Source: Clostridia bacterium
GTDB lineage: Bacteria; Bacillota_A; Clostridia; Oscillospirales; CAG-272
Direction of reading: 5' to 3'
Assembly (NCBI GenBank): GCA_017542695.1
Contig: JAFXWT010000165.1
Span: 1-64,000 of the forward strand
Length of the DNA: 64,000 nucleotides
Made by a program: the position numbers and the translations under genes. The notes under the pieces are model-generated. The model saw nothing but the letters and a program-made list of their open reading frames with translations. It had not been told where the DNA came from and ran no database searches. Positions 1 through 9,055 of the stretch are shown piece after piece. Position 1 is the first letter of the stretch, and every line of letters starts with the position of its first letter.

Positions 1-1245
1 GGCGGCATGATAGCGAAATCCTCGTCCAAGTATTACTCCGCTCAACAGGCAGCTCTCGGCGCGGTCAACGGATACATTGAAGAAAGCGTCACGGGCGCGA
101 AAGTCATCAAGGTATTCAACCACGAAAAGACGGCGACGGAAGAATTTATGGCGCTCAACGACGACATGCGCCATAAACAGCTGAACGCGCAGTTCTTCGG
201 CGGCATAATGGGCCCCGTGCTCGGCAATTCGTCGCAGGTCGTGTGCGCCGTCGTCGCCGGCATCGGCGGCATACTGTGCCTGCTCATACCGACATCGTTT
301 ACAGACGCGCATTGGTGGGCGCCCGCCTGCACCGTCGGCGTGATCGCCGCGTTCGCGCAGTATTCGCGCCGCTTCGCAATGCCGATAAACAATATTTCCC
401 AGCAGACGAGCACGATATTCGCCGCACTTGCGGGCGCTGAGCGCGTGTTCGCGGTCATGGACACCGCGCCCGAAAAGGCGGATGCTTATGATGCTGTCGG
501 GTGTGACGGCATCAAAGGCGACGTTGTACTCGACAACGTGACGTTCGGCTACGTCCCCGAAAAGACGGTACTCAAAAACATCTCGCTCTACGCTCACGCG
601 GGGCAGAAGATCGCGTTCGTCGGCTCGACGGGCGCGGGCAAGACGACCGTCACGAACCTGCTCAACCGTTTTTACGACGTTGAACAGGGTTCGATCACCA
701 TCGACGGCGTTGATATCAGGAAATACAAGCGCGACGAGCTGCGGCGCAGTATCGCAATGGTGCTCCAGGACACGCACCTTTTCACCGGAACGGTGATGGA
801 AAACATCCGCTACGGGCGCCTTGACGCGACGGACGACGAGGTCGTCGCCGCCGCGAAAACGGCGAGCGCGCACAGCTTCATCATGCGACTTGAAAACGGC
901 TACGACACGCTCATTGAGGGCGACGGCGCGAACCTCTCGCAAGGTCAACGCCAGCTGCTCAATATCGCCCGCGCGGCGATATCGAAAGCGCCGATCCTCG
1001 TTCTCGACGAGGCGACAAGTTCCGTCGATACGAGAACGGAGCGCCATATAGATCACGGCATGGACAGACTTATGAAAAACCGCACGACGTTCGTTATAGC
1101 GCATCGCCTTTCAACGGTCAGGAACGCCAACGCGATCATGGTGCTCGAACACGGGGAGATCATCGAGCGCGGCACGCACGAACAGCTCCTTGAAATGAAG
1201 GGGAGATATTACGAGCTTTACACGGGCAAAAAAGAACTCGACTGA
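1..1245 (+). CDS. ABC exporter, permease-ATPase fusion (5' partial)
   Basis: This is the 3' part of an ABC half-exporter (ABCB/MsbA-like multidrug or lipid type); the frame is open from base 1, so the first transmembrane helices are outside the window. About 150 residues of the membrane domain remain, with hydrophobic stretches near residues 65-95 and 105-120 (counted from the ATG at base 7). The nucleotide-binding domain follows: Walker A GSTGAGKT near residue 206, signature LSQGQ near 310, Walker B ILVLDEATS near 335 and the H-loop AHRLS near 365. All catalytic motifs are intact, so the ATPase should be active. Substrate cannot be told. Such half-transporters often pair with a second one encoded just upstream, which is not visible here. 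A strong terminator follows directly. Confidence 0.9.
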   Translation, partial: GGMIAKSSSKYYSAQQAALGAVNGYIEESVTGAKVIKVFNHEKTATEEFMALNDDMRHKQLNAQFFGGIMGPVLGNSSQVVCAVVAGIGGILCLLIPTSFTDAHWWAPACTVGVIAAFAQYSRRFAMPINNISQQTSTIFAALAGAERVFAVMDTAPEKADAYDAVGCDGIKGDVVLDNVTFGYVPEKTVLKNISLYAHAGQKIAFVGSTGAGKTTVTNLLNRFYDVEQGSITIDGVDIRKYKRDELRRSIAMVLQDTHLFTGTVMENIRYGRLDATDDEVVAAAKTASAHSFIMRLENGYDTLIEGDGANLSQGQRQLLNIARAAISKAPILVLDEATSSVDTRTERHIDHGMDRLMKNRTTFVIAHRLSTVRNANAIMVLEHGEIIERGTHEQLLEMKGRYYELYTGKKELD

Positions 1246-1248
1246 ACA

Positions 1249-1286
1249 AAACGGCTTTTGCGAAAATCGCAAAAGCCGTTTTTTCT
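1249..1286 (+). terminator. Rho-independent terminator after the ABC exporter
   Basis: Arms AACGGCTTTTGCGA and TCGCAAAAGCCGTT enclose a short AAA loop and are followed by a T-run. It starts a few bases after the ABC stop codon. Confidence 0.9.
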
Positions 1287-1353
1287 TATTTTGCCTTTTT
1301 CTTTTTCGCAAAAAAGAAAAGAGCGAAAAACTCATTAAGTTTTTTCAAAGTCA

Positions 1354-1382
1354 TTGAAAAAACTCCCTCTTTATGATATACT
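1354..1382 (+). promoter_or_regulatory. Predicted sigma-A promoter of the araM-glycosidase operon
   Basis: TTGAAA (1354-1359) and TATACT (1377-1382) are separated by exactly 17 bp, 37 bp ahead of the araM-like start codon. No operator-like repeat is obvious next to it. Confidence 0.7.
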
Positions 1383-1419
1383 CAAAATAGTAATATCCTA
1401 ACCTACACGGAGGCACAGA

Positions 1420-2757
1420 ATGAGCATTAAAACAGAGGATCTGATCGCGCGCGGGACATTTACCTGCCGCTGCGGGAAGGTCCACTCGCCGAAAATAAAA
1501 AAAGCGATCATCGAGAGCGGCGCGATAAATAAAGTCACGAATGCGATACGCGAGCTCGGCGGCAAAAAAGTATTCGTAATCGACGACCCGAATACGCACA
1601 AGGCGGCGGGCGAGGCGGTGCTTGCGGAACTCGATAAATCGAACATTCCGTACACGCTTTTCACCTTCCGCGACAGCCGCCCCGAGCCCGACGAAAAAGC
1701 GGTCGGCTCGGTGATACTCCACTACGACAGCACTTGCGACGTCATCGTCGGCGTCGGTTCGGGCGTCGTCAACGACATCGGCAAAATAGTCGCCGACGCG
1801 GCGCACGCGCCTTATATTATCGTCGGCACGGCGCCGTCGATGGACGGGTACGCTTCGGGAACGTCGAGCGTCATCCGCGACAACCTCAAAGTCAGCGTGG
1901 GTTCGCATTGCCCCGACATCGTGATCGGCGACCTCGATATTCTCGCCGAAGCGCCGATGAGGATGATACAATCGGGACTCGGCGACATGATCGCAAAATA
2001 CATAAGCATCGCCGAGTGGCGAATATCAAAGATAATCAACGACGAATATTATTGTGACGACACAGCGGCGCTCATCGTCGAAGGGCTTGACAGATGCGTC
2101 AAAAATGCAAAAGGCATCGCTTCGCGCGACAAGGAAGCCGTCCGCGCCGTCATGGAAGGCATGGTGCTTTCGGGAGTCGCCGCAAATTACGCGGGCGTTT
2201 CGCGCCCCGTATCGGGAATGGAGCATTACTTTTCGCACGTATGGGATATGCGTATGGTCGAATTCGGCACGCCCGCCGACTTCCACGGTATCCAGTGCGG
2301 CGTCGGAACGATCGACTGCGTAAAGGTCTATAACGAGATCAAAAAACTCACGCCCGATAAGAAAAAAGCCGAGCGGTACGTCAATGATTTTGACTACAAA
2401 AAATGGTGCGAGTACCTTCGCAAGTGGCTCGGCGCAGGCGCGGAGCAGATGATACTGAATGAGGAAAAAGAAAAGAAATACGACACATCGAAGAACAAGG
2501 CGCGCCTCGACAGAATAGTCGAGCATTGGGACGAGATCGTCGCCGTCATCGACACGCTCCCGTCCGTCGATGAGCTGAACGCGCTGTTCGATCTGACAGG
2601 CGAGCCGAAAACGATTGCCGACATCAACATCACAAAGGAAGAGGAGCGCGCCGCGTTCCTCATCACAAAAGACATCCGCGACAAATACATCGGCTCGCGC
2701 CTGCTTTGGGATATCGGCGAGCTCGACTGTGTCGCAGATATCGTATTTCCCGTATAA
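1420..2757 (+). CDS. sn-glycerol-1-phosphate dehydrogenase family protein (AraM/EgsA-like)
   Basis: This cytosolic protein of 445 residues belongs to the iron-containing alcohol dehydrogenase superfamily, AraM/G1PDH branch, whose characterised members reduce dihydroxyacetone phosphate to sn-glycerol-1-phosphate with NAD(P)H. A Cys motif CRCGKVH lies near residue 17, as often in this branch. The nucleotide loop GVGSGVVNDIGK is near 110, the substrate segment TAPSMDGYAS near 137, and candidate metal ligands are the Asp of GLGDMIAKY (about 188) and the His residues of MEHYFSH and DFHGIQCG (about 270 and 290). The start has GGAGG nine bases upstream. It opens an operon with GH2 and GH95 hydrolases; B. 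subtilis araM likewise sits in a sugar operon. The physiological substrate here is uncertain. Confidence 0.85.
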   Translation: MSIKTEDLIARGTFTCRCGKVHSPKIKKAIIESGAINKVTNAIRELGGKKVFVIDDPNTHKAAGEAVLAELDKSNIPYTLFTFRDSRPEPDEKAVGSVILHYDSTCDVIVGVGSGVVNDIGKIVADAAHAPYIIVGTAPSMDGYASGTSSVIRDNLKVSVGSHCPDIVIGDLDILAEAPMRMIQSGLGDMIAKYISIAEWRISKIINDEYYCDDTAALIVEGLDRCVKNAKGIASRDKEAVRAVMEGMVLSGVAANYAGVSRPVSGMEHYFSHVWDMRMVEFGTPADFHGIQCGVGTIDCVKVYNEIKKLTPDKKKAERYVNDFDYKKWCEYLRKWLGAGAEQMILNEEKEKKYDTSKNKARLDRIVEHWDEIVAVIDTLPSVDELNALFDLTGEPKTIADINITKEEERAAFLITKDIRDKYIGSRLLWDIGELDCVADIVFPV

Positions 2758-2784
2758 AAAAATCACATATATTAGGAGCAAATT

Positions 2785-4497
2785 ATGAAAACACCGAGAC
2801 CCGAATACCCGAATCCACAGTTTGAACGCACAAATTGGACGAACCTCAACGGCGAGTGGGATTTTGAAATCGACAACTCAAGAAGCGGATACGAACGCGG
2901 CATTCTCGACCGCCCGCTTACGTCGAAAATAATCGTGCCGTTCTGCCCCGAAAGCACGCTTTCGGGCATCGGCAATACAGACTATATGCTGTCCGTTTTC
3001 TATCGCCGCACATTCAAGATAAAAGCGGACGACCTCATGGGAAACCGTGTGTTTTTCCATGTCGGCGCATGCGATTTTGACACGACTGTGTGGATAAACA
3101 AAAAAGAAGTCGGTCGCCACGCGGGTGGCTACACGCCGTTTGCGTTCGACATAACGGACTGCGTCGTCAATGGTGACAACACCGTTGACATCCGCGCCGA
3201 CGACGACACGCTCTCGCGCCGTCAGGCGACGGGCAAGCAATCGCTGCGCTTTGCGTCGCACGGCTGCGAATACACGCGCACGACGGGAATATGGCAGACG
3301 GTGTGGCTCGAGATCGTGCCGGAAAATTACATCAAAAACTTCAAGATATATCCGAACGTCGAAAACACGTCGGTGACGATAAACTTTGAACTTAGCGGCA
3401 AAGCGCCGCTTTCTGTCAAGGCGCTCTACGACGGCAAGGAAGTCGGCAAAGCGTCGCTCAAAAGCGCCGAGTACACGGCATCGGTGACGATACCGCTTTC
3501 CGAAAAACACCTGTGGGAGCTTGGAAACGGTCGCCTTTACGACCTTGAGATCGCGTTCGGCGACGACGTGGTGAAAAGCTATTTCGGGCTCCGCTCCGTT
3601 TCGCTCGACAAGGCGTTCAGACTCAACGGCAAGATCGTGTTCCAGCGACTTGTGCTCGATCAGGGCTTTTATCCCGACGGCATCTACACCGCGAAAAACG
3701 AGGCGACGCTCGTGCGGGACATCGAGCTTTCGATGAACGTCGGCTTCAACGGCGCGCGCCTGCATCAGAAAATATTCGAGCCGCGCTTCCTCTACCACTG
3801 CGACCGCCTCGGCTACATGGTGTGGGGCGAATACCCCAACTGGGGACTCGGCCATGCCGACCCCGCGTGCCTTGAAACGTTCGTCCCCGAATGGCTCGAG
3901 GAGCTGAACCGCGACTTCAACCATCCGTCGATAATCGGCTGGTGCCCGTTCAACGAGACGTGGAACTACGCGCCTCACTACGCGACGCAGATTAACGAAG
4001 TGTTGAAGATCGCTTATGAGGTCACAAAATCCGTCGATCCGACGCGCCCGTGCATCGACACGTCGGGCAACTACCACGTAAAGACGGACATCTACGACAC
4101 GCACGACTACGAGCAGAACGTCGAGGTCTACAAAGAAAGATATAAAAAGTTCGCCGACGAGGGCGAGCTTTACGACAGATATCACGAACGCCAGCATTGG
4201 AAAGGCGAGCCCGTATTTATCTCCGAATACGGCGGCATCGGCATCCATATCGCAGAAAAGACGGACACGGCATGGTGCTACGGCAACGCGGCGAAGTCGT
4301 ATGAGGAGTTCTACGAGAGATACGCGGGGCTGACCGACGCGCTCCTCGACTGCGGGCGGCTCATCGGCTTCTGCTACACGCAGCTTACCGACGTCGAGCA
4401 GGAAAAGAACGGGATTTACACGTACGAAAGAGAGCCGAAATTCGACTGCGAGCGCCTGAAAAAGATCAACTCGCGCAAAGCAGCTATCGAAGAATGA
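2785..4497 (+). CDS. Glycoside hydrolase family 2 protein (short form)
   Basis: This 570-residue protein has the GH2 layout: an N-terminal jelly-roll sugar-binding domain (about 1-170, beginning with the typical NLNGEWDFEID segment), an immunoglobulin-like domain (about 175-270) and a TIM barrel. The predicted acid/base Glu is in CPFNETWN (about residue 391) and the predicted nucleophile Glu in FISEYGG (about 481). GH2 members cleave beta-galactosides, beta-glucuronides or beta-mannosides; this sequence does not settle which. It is shorter than LacZ-type enzymes because C-terminal domains are absent. No signal peptide is seen, so it is probably cytosolic and acts on imported oligosaccharides. 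RBS AGGAG lies eight bases before the ATG. It lies 27 bp after the araM-like gene and 48 bp before the fucosidase. Confidence 0.88.
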   Translation: MKTPRPEYPNPQFERTNWTNLNGEWDFEIDNSRSGYERGILDRPLTSKIIVPFCPESTLSGIGNTDYMLSVFYRRTFKIKADDLMGNRVFFHVGACDFDTTVWINKKEVGRHAGGYTPFAFDITDCVVNGDNTVDIRADDDTLSRRQATGKQSLRFASHGCEYTRTTGIWQTVWLEIVPENYIKNFKIYPNVENTSVTINFELSGKAPLSVKALYDGKEVGKASLKSAEYTASVTIPLSEKHLWELGNGRLYDLEIAFGDDVVKSYFGLRSVSLDKAFRLNGKIVFQRLVLDQGFYPDGIYTAKNEATLVRDIELSMNVGFNGARLHQKIFEPRFLYHCDRLGYMVWGEYPNWGLGHADPACLETFVPEWLEELNRDFNHPSIIGWCPFNETWNYAPHYATQINEVLKIAYEVTKSVDPTRPCIDTSGNYHVKTDIYDTHDYEQNVEVYKERYKKFADEGELYDRYHERQHWKGEPVFISEYGGIGIHIAEKTDTAWCYGNAAKSYEEFYERYAGLTDALLDCGRLIGFCYTQLTDVEQEKNGIYTYEREPKFDCERLKKINSRKAAIEE

Positions 4498-4545
4498 CGC
4501 CAAAACGCCTGAAACGGCGGCATAAATCATAGCGAAAGGGATCTT

Positions 4546-6762
4546 ATGAACGACATTTTGTGGTATACCCACCCGGCGAAAGCGTGGGAGGAAGCGCTTC
4601 CCGTCGGCAACGGGAGCATGGGCGCGATGATATACGGCGACCCTGTGCGCGAGAGAATTTCGCTCAACGAGGACACGCTTTGGTCGGGCACGCCGCGCGA
4701 CAAAAACAACAGGGAGGCGGCAAGATACCTCCCCGAAATACGCGCGCTTATGGCGGACGGTAGGATCGTCGAGGCGGAGGACGTCATCAACCGCCACACC
4801 CTCGGCGAGATGAGCGAAACATATCTGCCTTTTGCCGATATTGACGTCGTTATGACGGACGGAGTCATCACGAATTACCGCCGCGAGCTCGATATGGCGA
4901 AGGGCATATTCAAAGCGACTTGCGAAAGAGACGGAAATGCGTTTTCGGAAGAGGTTTTCGCGTCATTCCCCGACAAGCTCATCGTCATAAAGCTCGAATC
5001 TGCAACGCCGGACGATTTTGAAATAAACATTTCGTCAAAACTGAAATATGAGCTGAAAAAAGACGTGTTCCGCACAGAAATATCGGGTATTGCGCCTGAA
5101 TCGAATCTTCCGACCGTGCGCGGAATCACGCCGCCGACCGTCTACGGAGACGAAAAAACGACCGAAGCGATACGCTTTCACGGGATTTTCGAGATAAAAA
5201 CGGACGGCATGACGGAGGACGATCCTCTCGTGATAACGGGCGCGACGCGCGTCGAGATACGTATTTCGCTCGCAACGTCGTTTATTTCCCCGTTTGAAGC
5301 GCCGACGGCGGACGCCGCCGCGCGCGCGGAAGAGCATATTGTCGAAGCGGAAGAAATACCGTACGACGAGCTCAAAGTGCGCCACGTCTCCGACTTTTCG
5401 GCACTCTACGATGCATTCGACATCTCGATCGGCAGAGGCGAGCCGGACATCCCGACAGACGAGCGGCTTGCCGCCGTTTCAAACGGCGGGAGCGATCCGT
5501 CGTTTGCGGCGCTGCTCGTAAAATACGGGCGGTACCTTATGATCTCGTCGTCGCGCCCCGGTTCGCGCGCGACTAATCTTCAGGGAATATGGAACGACAA
5601 GCTCCACCCTGCGTGGTGCTCGAACTATACCGTCAACATCAACACCGAAATGAACTATTGGCCCGCCGAGCCGACGGGGCTGTCCGAGTGCGCCGAGCCG
5701 CTTTTCGACTTCATAGCGGAGCGCTCGATCACGGGCGCGAGAACGGCAAAGCTCCACTACGGCTGTCGCGGCTGGGTCATTCACTGCAACTCTGATATAT
5801 GGGGTTACACAACGTCTTGCGGTCCCGTCAACGAACGCCGCGGATGCTCGCGCTACGCGATTTGGCAGGGCGGCTCCGGATGGCTATGCCGTCATCTTTG
5901 GGAGCATTACGAATATACGAGAGACGAAAAATTCCTTGAGGCAGTCTATCCGATAATGTTCGGCGCGGCGCGCTTTTACCTCGATTTCATGTACGAGGAC
6001 AAGGATGGAAATCTTGTCACGTCCCCGTCGCTCTCGCCCGAGAACATCTACTATAAAAACGGCGAAAAGGTCTCCGCCGACATAATGCCGTCGATGGACA
6101 GAGAGATCATTGCCGAGCTTTTCGACAACTGCATCGAAGCGGCGAAGATCCTCGGCGACGCCGGGCGCGCGGACGAGCTTATTCGCGCAAGGCGCAAGCT
6201 TCCAAATGTCAAAGTCAACAAGGACGGCACGCTGTCCGAGTGGAGCCGCGACTATGAGGAGGCGGAGCCGGATCACCGCCACGTTTCGCACCTTTACGGA
6301 CTTTACCCGTCGCATACAATAAATCAATCGACGAAAAATCTCATCGAAGCGGCGGAAAAGACGCTCGATCGCCGCGGCACGCAGGGTACGGGCTGGGGGA
6401 TCATGTGGAAAACGTGCCTCTATGCCCGCATCGGAAACGCCGATAAGGCGTATTCGATGTTTAAGCTGATATACAACCGCCTGCCGTTCGACGCGCCGAT
6501 GGGCAACACGGGCGGCGGACTTTACGACAATCTTTTCGACGCGTGCCCGCCTTTCCAGATCGACGGCAACTTCGGCGCCGTCGCCGCCGTTTGCGAAATG
6601 CTATGCCGCGACGACGGGAACGGAAAGATAACTCTTCTCCCCGCCTGCCCGAACGAATGGGACATGGGCGAGGTGCGCGGCCTGCGCCTTCGCGGCGGCA
6701 AGGTCGTGAATTTCGCGTGGGAAAACGGCAAAATAACGAAATCGGTCATCAAAAACGCATAA
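4546..6762 (+). CDS. Alpha-L-fucosidase, glycoside hydrolase family 95
   Basis: This 738-residue protein matches GH95, the inverting family that mainly removes alpha-1,2-linked L-fucose (some members act on alpha-L-galactosides). The opening residues LPVGNGSMGAMIYG and NEDTLWSGTPRD are family hallmarks of the N-terminal beta domain. The catalytic barrel holds VNINTEMNYWPAEP (about 362-375, the Asn pair and Glu of the active site), SLSPEN (about 495, general acid Glu) and PFQIDGNFG (about 668-676, Asp). A C-terminal beta domain closes the protein. There is no signal peptide, so it is likely intracellular. It is preceded by RBS AAAGGGA and sits between the GH2 gene and a DtxR-family regulator in one transcription unit. 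Confidence 0.93.
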   Translation: MNDILWYTHPAKAWEEALPVGNGSMGAMIYGDPVRERISLNEDTLWSGTPRDKNNREAARYLPEIRALMADGRIVEAEDVINRHTLGEMSETYLPFADIDVVMTDGVITNYRRELDMAKGIFKATCERDGNAFSEEVFASFPDKLIVIKLESATPDDFEINISSKLKYELKKDVFRTEISGIAPESNLPTVRGITPPTVYGDEKTTEAIRFHGIFEIKTDGMTEDDPLVITGATRVEIRISLATSFISPFEAPTADAAARAEEHIVEAEEIPYDELKVRHVSDFSALYDAFDISIGRGEPDIPTDERLAAVSNGGSDPSFAALLVKYGRYLMISSSRPGSRATNLQGIWNDKLHPAWCSNYTVNINTEMNYWPAEPTGLSECAEPLFDFIAERSITGARTAKLHYGCRGWVIHCNSDIWGYTTSCGPVNERRGCSRYAIWQGGSGWLCRHLWEHYEYTRDEKFLEAVYPIMFGAARFYLDFMYEDKDGNLVTSPSLSPENIYYKNGEKVSADIMPSMDREIIAELFDNCIEAAKILGDAGRADELIRARRKLPNVKVNKDGTLSEWSRDYEEAEPDHRHVSHLYGLYPSHTINQSTKNLIEAAEKTLDRRGTQGTGWGIMWKTCLYARIGNADKAYSMFKLIYNRLPFDAPMGNTGGGLYDNLFDACPPFQIDGNFGAVAAVCEMLCRDDGNGKITLLPACPNEWDMGEVRGLRLRGGKVVNFAWENGKITKSVIKNA

Positions 6763-6783
6763 ATAAAAAATCGGGAGGTAACT

Positions 6784-7164
6784 ATGGCGGTAATTCTCGA
6801 ATCGGGAGAAATGTATCTCGAAGACATCCTTATTCTTAAAAAGAAAATCGGCGTTGTGCGCGCGATCGACGTCGCAAATTACATGGGTTTTTCGCGCCCG
6901 AGCGTTTCACGCGCTCTCGGGATACTCAAAAACAACGGTTTTGTCACAGTTGACAAAGCGGGCGACATTTCGCTCACCGAGGAGGGACAGCGCATCGCGG
7001 AAAAGATATACGAGCGCCACACGGTGCTTGCCGACTTTTTCGAGCGGCTCGGCGTCGATCGTGAAACGGCGGTGTCCGACGCGTGCAAGATAGAGCACGA
7101 CATCAGCGACGAAACGTTTGAAAAAATAAAGGAACACGCGGCAAAATTCGGTAATAAACTATAA
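6784..7164 (+). CDS. DtxR/MntR-family metal-dependent transcriptional regulator
   Basis: This 126-residue protein has a winged helix-turn-helix (residues 8-65, SRPSVSRALGILKNNGF as recognition region) followed by the dimerisation helices typical of DtxR/MntR (RIAEKIYERH, LADFFERLGV, CKIEHDIS). The His and Glu residues in the ERH and IEHDIS segments match the usual Mn/Fe site. The SH3-like third domain of DtxR is missing, as in MntR. Regulators of this family bind DNA when loaded with Mn2+ or Fe2+ and control metal uptake, fitting the ZIP transporter 82 bp downstream. It starts 21 bp after the fucosidase stop with GGGAGG as RBS, so it is probably co-transcribed with the glycosidase genes. Confidence 0.88.
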   Translation: MAVILESGEMYLEDILILKKKIGVVRAIDVANYMGFSRPSVSRALGILKNNGFVTVDKAGDISLTEEGQRIAEKIYERHTVLADFFERLGVDRETAVSDACKIEHDISDETFEKIKEHAAKFGNKL

Positions 7165-7245
7165 AGGGGCGAGTGCCCGCTTACACGTTACCGACAGCGG
7201 CGTTTATTTGCCCCTCAAGCAAAAATCAATCGAGGAACAAATAAA

Positions 7246-8019
7246 ATGACCGATATGTTTTTAACAGCCGCGGGCATAATCCTGCCTTTTCTCGGCACAA
7301 CTTTCGGCGCGGCGGCGGTATTCGTTATAATGCGGAAAATGAGCGTTTCATGGAAAAGCGCGATGCTCGGTTTTGCCGCGGGAGTAATGATCGCCGCGTC
7401 TGTTTGGTCGCTGCTCATACCCGCCATTGAAATGACGGAAAACGCGGGAGGTCACCCATGGCTGCCCGCGACCGTCGGTTTTCTGGCGGGTATTTTGATT
7501 TTGCCCGCGGTCGACAAGATAATGACCGCGCGATCGTCAAAGCGAAAGAAGCCGGAAGAGGCGGTACGCGGGCGCGAAAAGATGCTCTTTTGGGCGGTGA
7601 CGCTTCACAATATCCCCGAAGGGATGGCGGTCGGAGTGGTGTTCGCGGGGGCGCTCGCGGGCGGGGTGTCTATGTTTGAGGCGATTGCCCTCGCCGTCGG
7701 CATAGCTGTGCAGAATTTTCCCGAGGGCGCGATAATCTCCGTGCCGCTCGGTGCGGAGGGAATGAAAAAAAGCCGCGCATTTATTTACGGCGTCGCGTCG
7801 GGCGCCGTCGAGCCGATAGCGGCGCTGATCACAATGGCGCTGACGGCGGTGATAACGCCCGTTCTGCCGTACATTCTGTCTTTCGCGGCGGGTGCTATGA
7901 TATACGTCGTCATCGACGAGCTCGTTCCGTCCGCAAAAGAGAGCGGCAACGCCGCAGGTACCATCGGCGCGGCGCTCGGCTTTGCGCTGATGATGCTGCT
8001 CGACATCGCGTTCGGATGA
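7246..8019 (+). CDS. ZIP-family divalent metal transporter
   Basis: This 257-residue integral membrane protein has about eight predicted helices and the two ZIP metal-site motifs HNIPEG (about 121-126) and QNFPEG (about 156-161), with a charged cytoplasmic loop (about 95-115, RSSKRKKPEEAVRGREK) between helices 3 and 4. ZIP (ZupT-like) proteins import Zn, Fe, Mn or related ions down their gradient. It follows the DtxR-family gene, which suggests regulation by metal, and ends the operon before a bidirectional terminator. Exact ion preference cannot be read from sequence. Confidence 0.9.
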   Translation: MTDMFLTAAGIILPFLGTTFGAAAVFVIMRKMSVSWKSAMLGFAAGVMIAASVWSLLIPAIEMTENAGGHPWLPATVGFLAGILILPAVDKIMTARSSKRKKPEEAVRGREKMLFWAVTLHNIPEGMAVGVVFAGALAGGVSMFEAIALAVGIAVQNFPEGAIISVPLGAEGMKKSRAFIYGVASGAVEPIAALITMALTAVITPVLPYILSFAAGAMIYVVIDELVPSAKESGNAAGTIGAALGFALMMLLDIAFG

Positions 8020-8093
8020 GCGGACGCATCGCGTCGATCGACCTGTATTTCGCCTATGATATTCCGCGAAAAAGAGCAAAAACACAAATAAAA

Positions 8094-8124
8094 AAATCCC
8101 CTCGGCGACACGCCGAGGGGATTT
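8094..8124. terminator. Bidirectional terminator between ZIP and LRR lipoprotein genes
   Basis: A perfect 14-bp stem (AAATCCCCTCGGCG and its complement, ACA loop) lies between convergent genes, with an A-run on the left and T-rich sequence on the right, so it can serve both strands. Confidence 0.85.
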
Positions 8125-8135
8125 GCTTTATTATC

Positions 8136-8819
8136 TCATTCCGTATAAATGATACTGCACGATTTGTTGATGACCGTTTCGCAATGAGCGAATATGTCGT
8201 TCATTCTGCCCTCGAGCTTTCTCGGTATCTGAATTTCGGAAAGCGAGGGACAGAGGGAGAACGCGCCGTCCTCAATCGTTTCGATCCCGGAATTTATAGC
8301 CACTGCCTTGAGATCGCGGCATCCGAAGAATGCGGATTTTTCGACTGTCTTTATCGTCGAGGGAAGAATGACCGTTTCAAGACCGGACATCGAGAACGCG
8401 CTGCCCTCGATCGTTTCAACGCCCTCTGCGAGCGAAACTGACGTGAGGTTGTCGCAAAGCGTGAACGCGCTCTTTGAAATGACCTTGACGTTCTTTGAAA
8501 TGACGACTCTCGTTACTTCGCTCGGCTCCGCGGAGATGCCCTGTCCGAGACCGACTCTCGTTACGGGGTACGTGTGACCGTTGTACTCTACCGTTTCGGG
8601 AACCGTGATCGTGCTCGTTACTTCGTTCCACATGAAGACCGTCGCTTCAACGGCGGTTTTTCCGTCAGCACCCGCGACAAGATAGAATGAAAACGGAACG
8701 TTTTCGGTTTTCAGAGCGACGCCGACGGGATCGGTGTTCGGTTCATCCTCCGGGCCGCACGATACAAAGCAAATAACGACGCACGAAAGCGCGATGAGCA
8801 AAGCGATAAATCTTTTCAT
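8136..8819 (-). CDS. BspA-type leucine-rich-repeat lipoprotein
   Basis: This secreted protein of about 227 residues starts at MKRFIALLIALSC, chosen because AAAGGAG lies six bases upstream; an ATG seven codons earlier lacks an RBS. The lipobox ends at FVSC (about residue 20), so it should be a lipoprotein. After a short beta region, it carries about five LRR_5 units of the BspA/Treponema type: spaced KVISKSAFTLCDNL, VETIEGSAFSMSGL, KTVEKSAFFGCRDL and IETIEDGAFSLCPSL. Such repeats usually mediate surface adhesion or protein binding. It has only one repeat block and no other domain, which is small for the family. It has its own promoter and a long leader. Confidence 0.85.
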   Translation of the reverse strand: MKRFIALLIALSCVVICFVSCGPEDEPNTDPVGVALKTENVPFSFYLVAGADGKTAVEATVFMWNEVTSTITVPETVEYNGHTYPVTRVGLGQGISAEPSEVTRVVISKNVKVISKSAFTLCDNLTSVSLAEGVETIEGSAFSMSGLETVILPSTIKTVEKSAFFGCRDLKAVAINSGIETIEDGAFSLCPSLSEIQIPRKLEGRMNDIFAHCETVINKSCSIIYTE

Positions 8820-8961
8820 TTGAAACTCCTTTGAAAACAAAAAATTGTTTTATATCTTTCTTTTTGGAATGCCTTTCGGCATATAATATAGCGTATTTTC
8901 TTTTTTTCGGCTTTGCCGACTGCAACGCCGCATGACCGTTCAAAGAACGGCATCTGCGGAT

Positions 8962-8990
8962 AGTATATCACAAAGTTTGAATTTTGTCAA
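8962..8990 (-). promoter_or_regulatory. Predicted sigma-A promoter of the LRR lipoprotein gene
   Basis: On the minus strand TTGACA (8985-8990) and TATACT (8962-8967) are 17 bp apart. A second TTGACA lies about 8 bp further upstream. The resulting leader of about 130 nt contains three small hairpins, one ending in GGCAAAGCCGA followed by seven A. Confidence 0.75.
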
Positions 8991-9055
8991 TATTGTCAAT
9001 AATATAAAATATCATGGCGCACGATTTTTTGAGAGATGATTTTATGGAGGAAACC

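Noticed and set aside
2878..4797. 639-codon open frame on the minus strand across the GH2 gene and into GH95
   Set aside because: It is the mirror of GC-biased codons in real plus-strand genes; composition is Arg/Val/Ala-rich with no domain, and both plus-strand genes are clear families.
7165..7245. Possible regulatory RNA between the DtxR and ZIP genes (GGGGC and TGCCCC ends)
   Set aside because: Only short, distant complementary words are present and no known riboswitch pattern was recognised.
9014..9055. ATG codons at 9014 and 9044 as the ytvI start
   Set aside because: Neither has an RBS; the GTG at 9056 follows GGAGG at ideal spacing.
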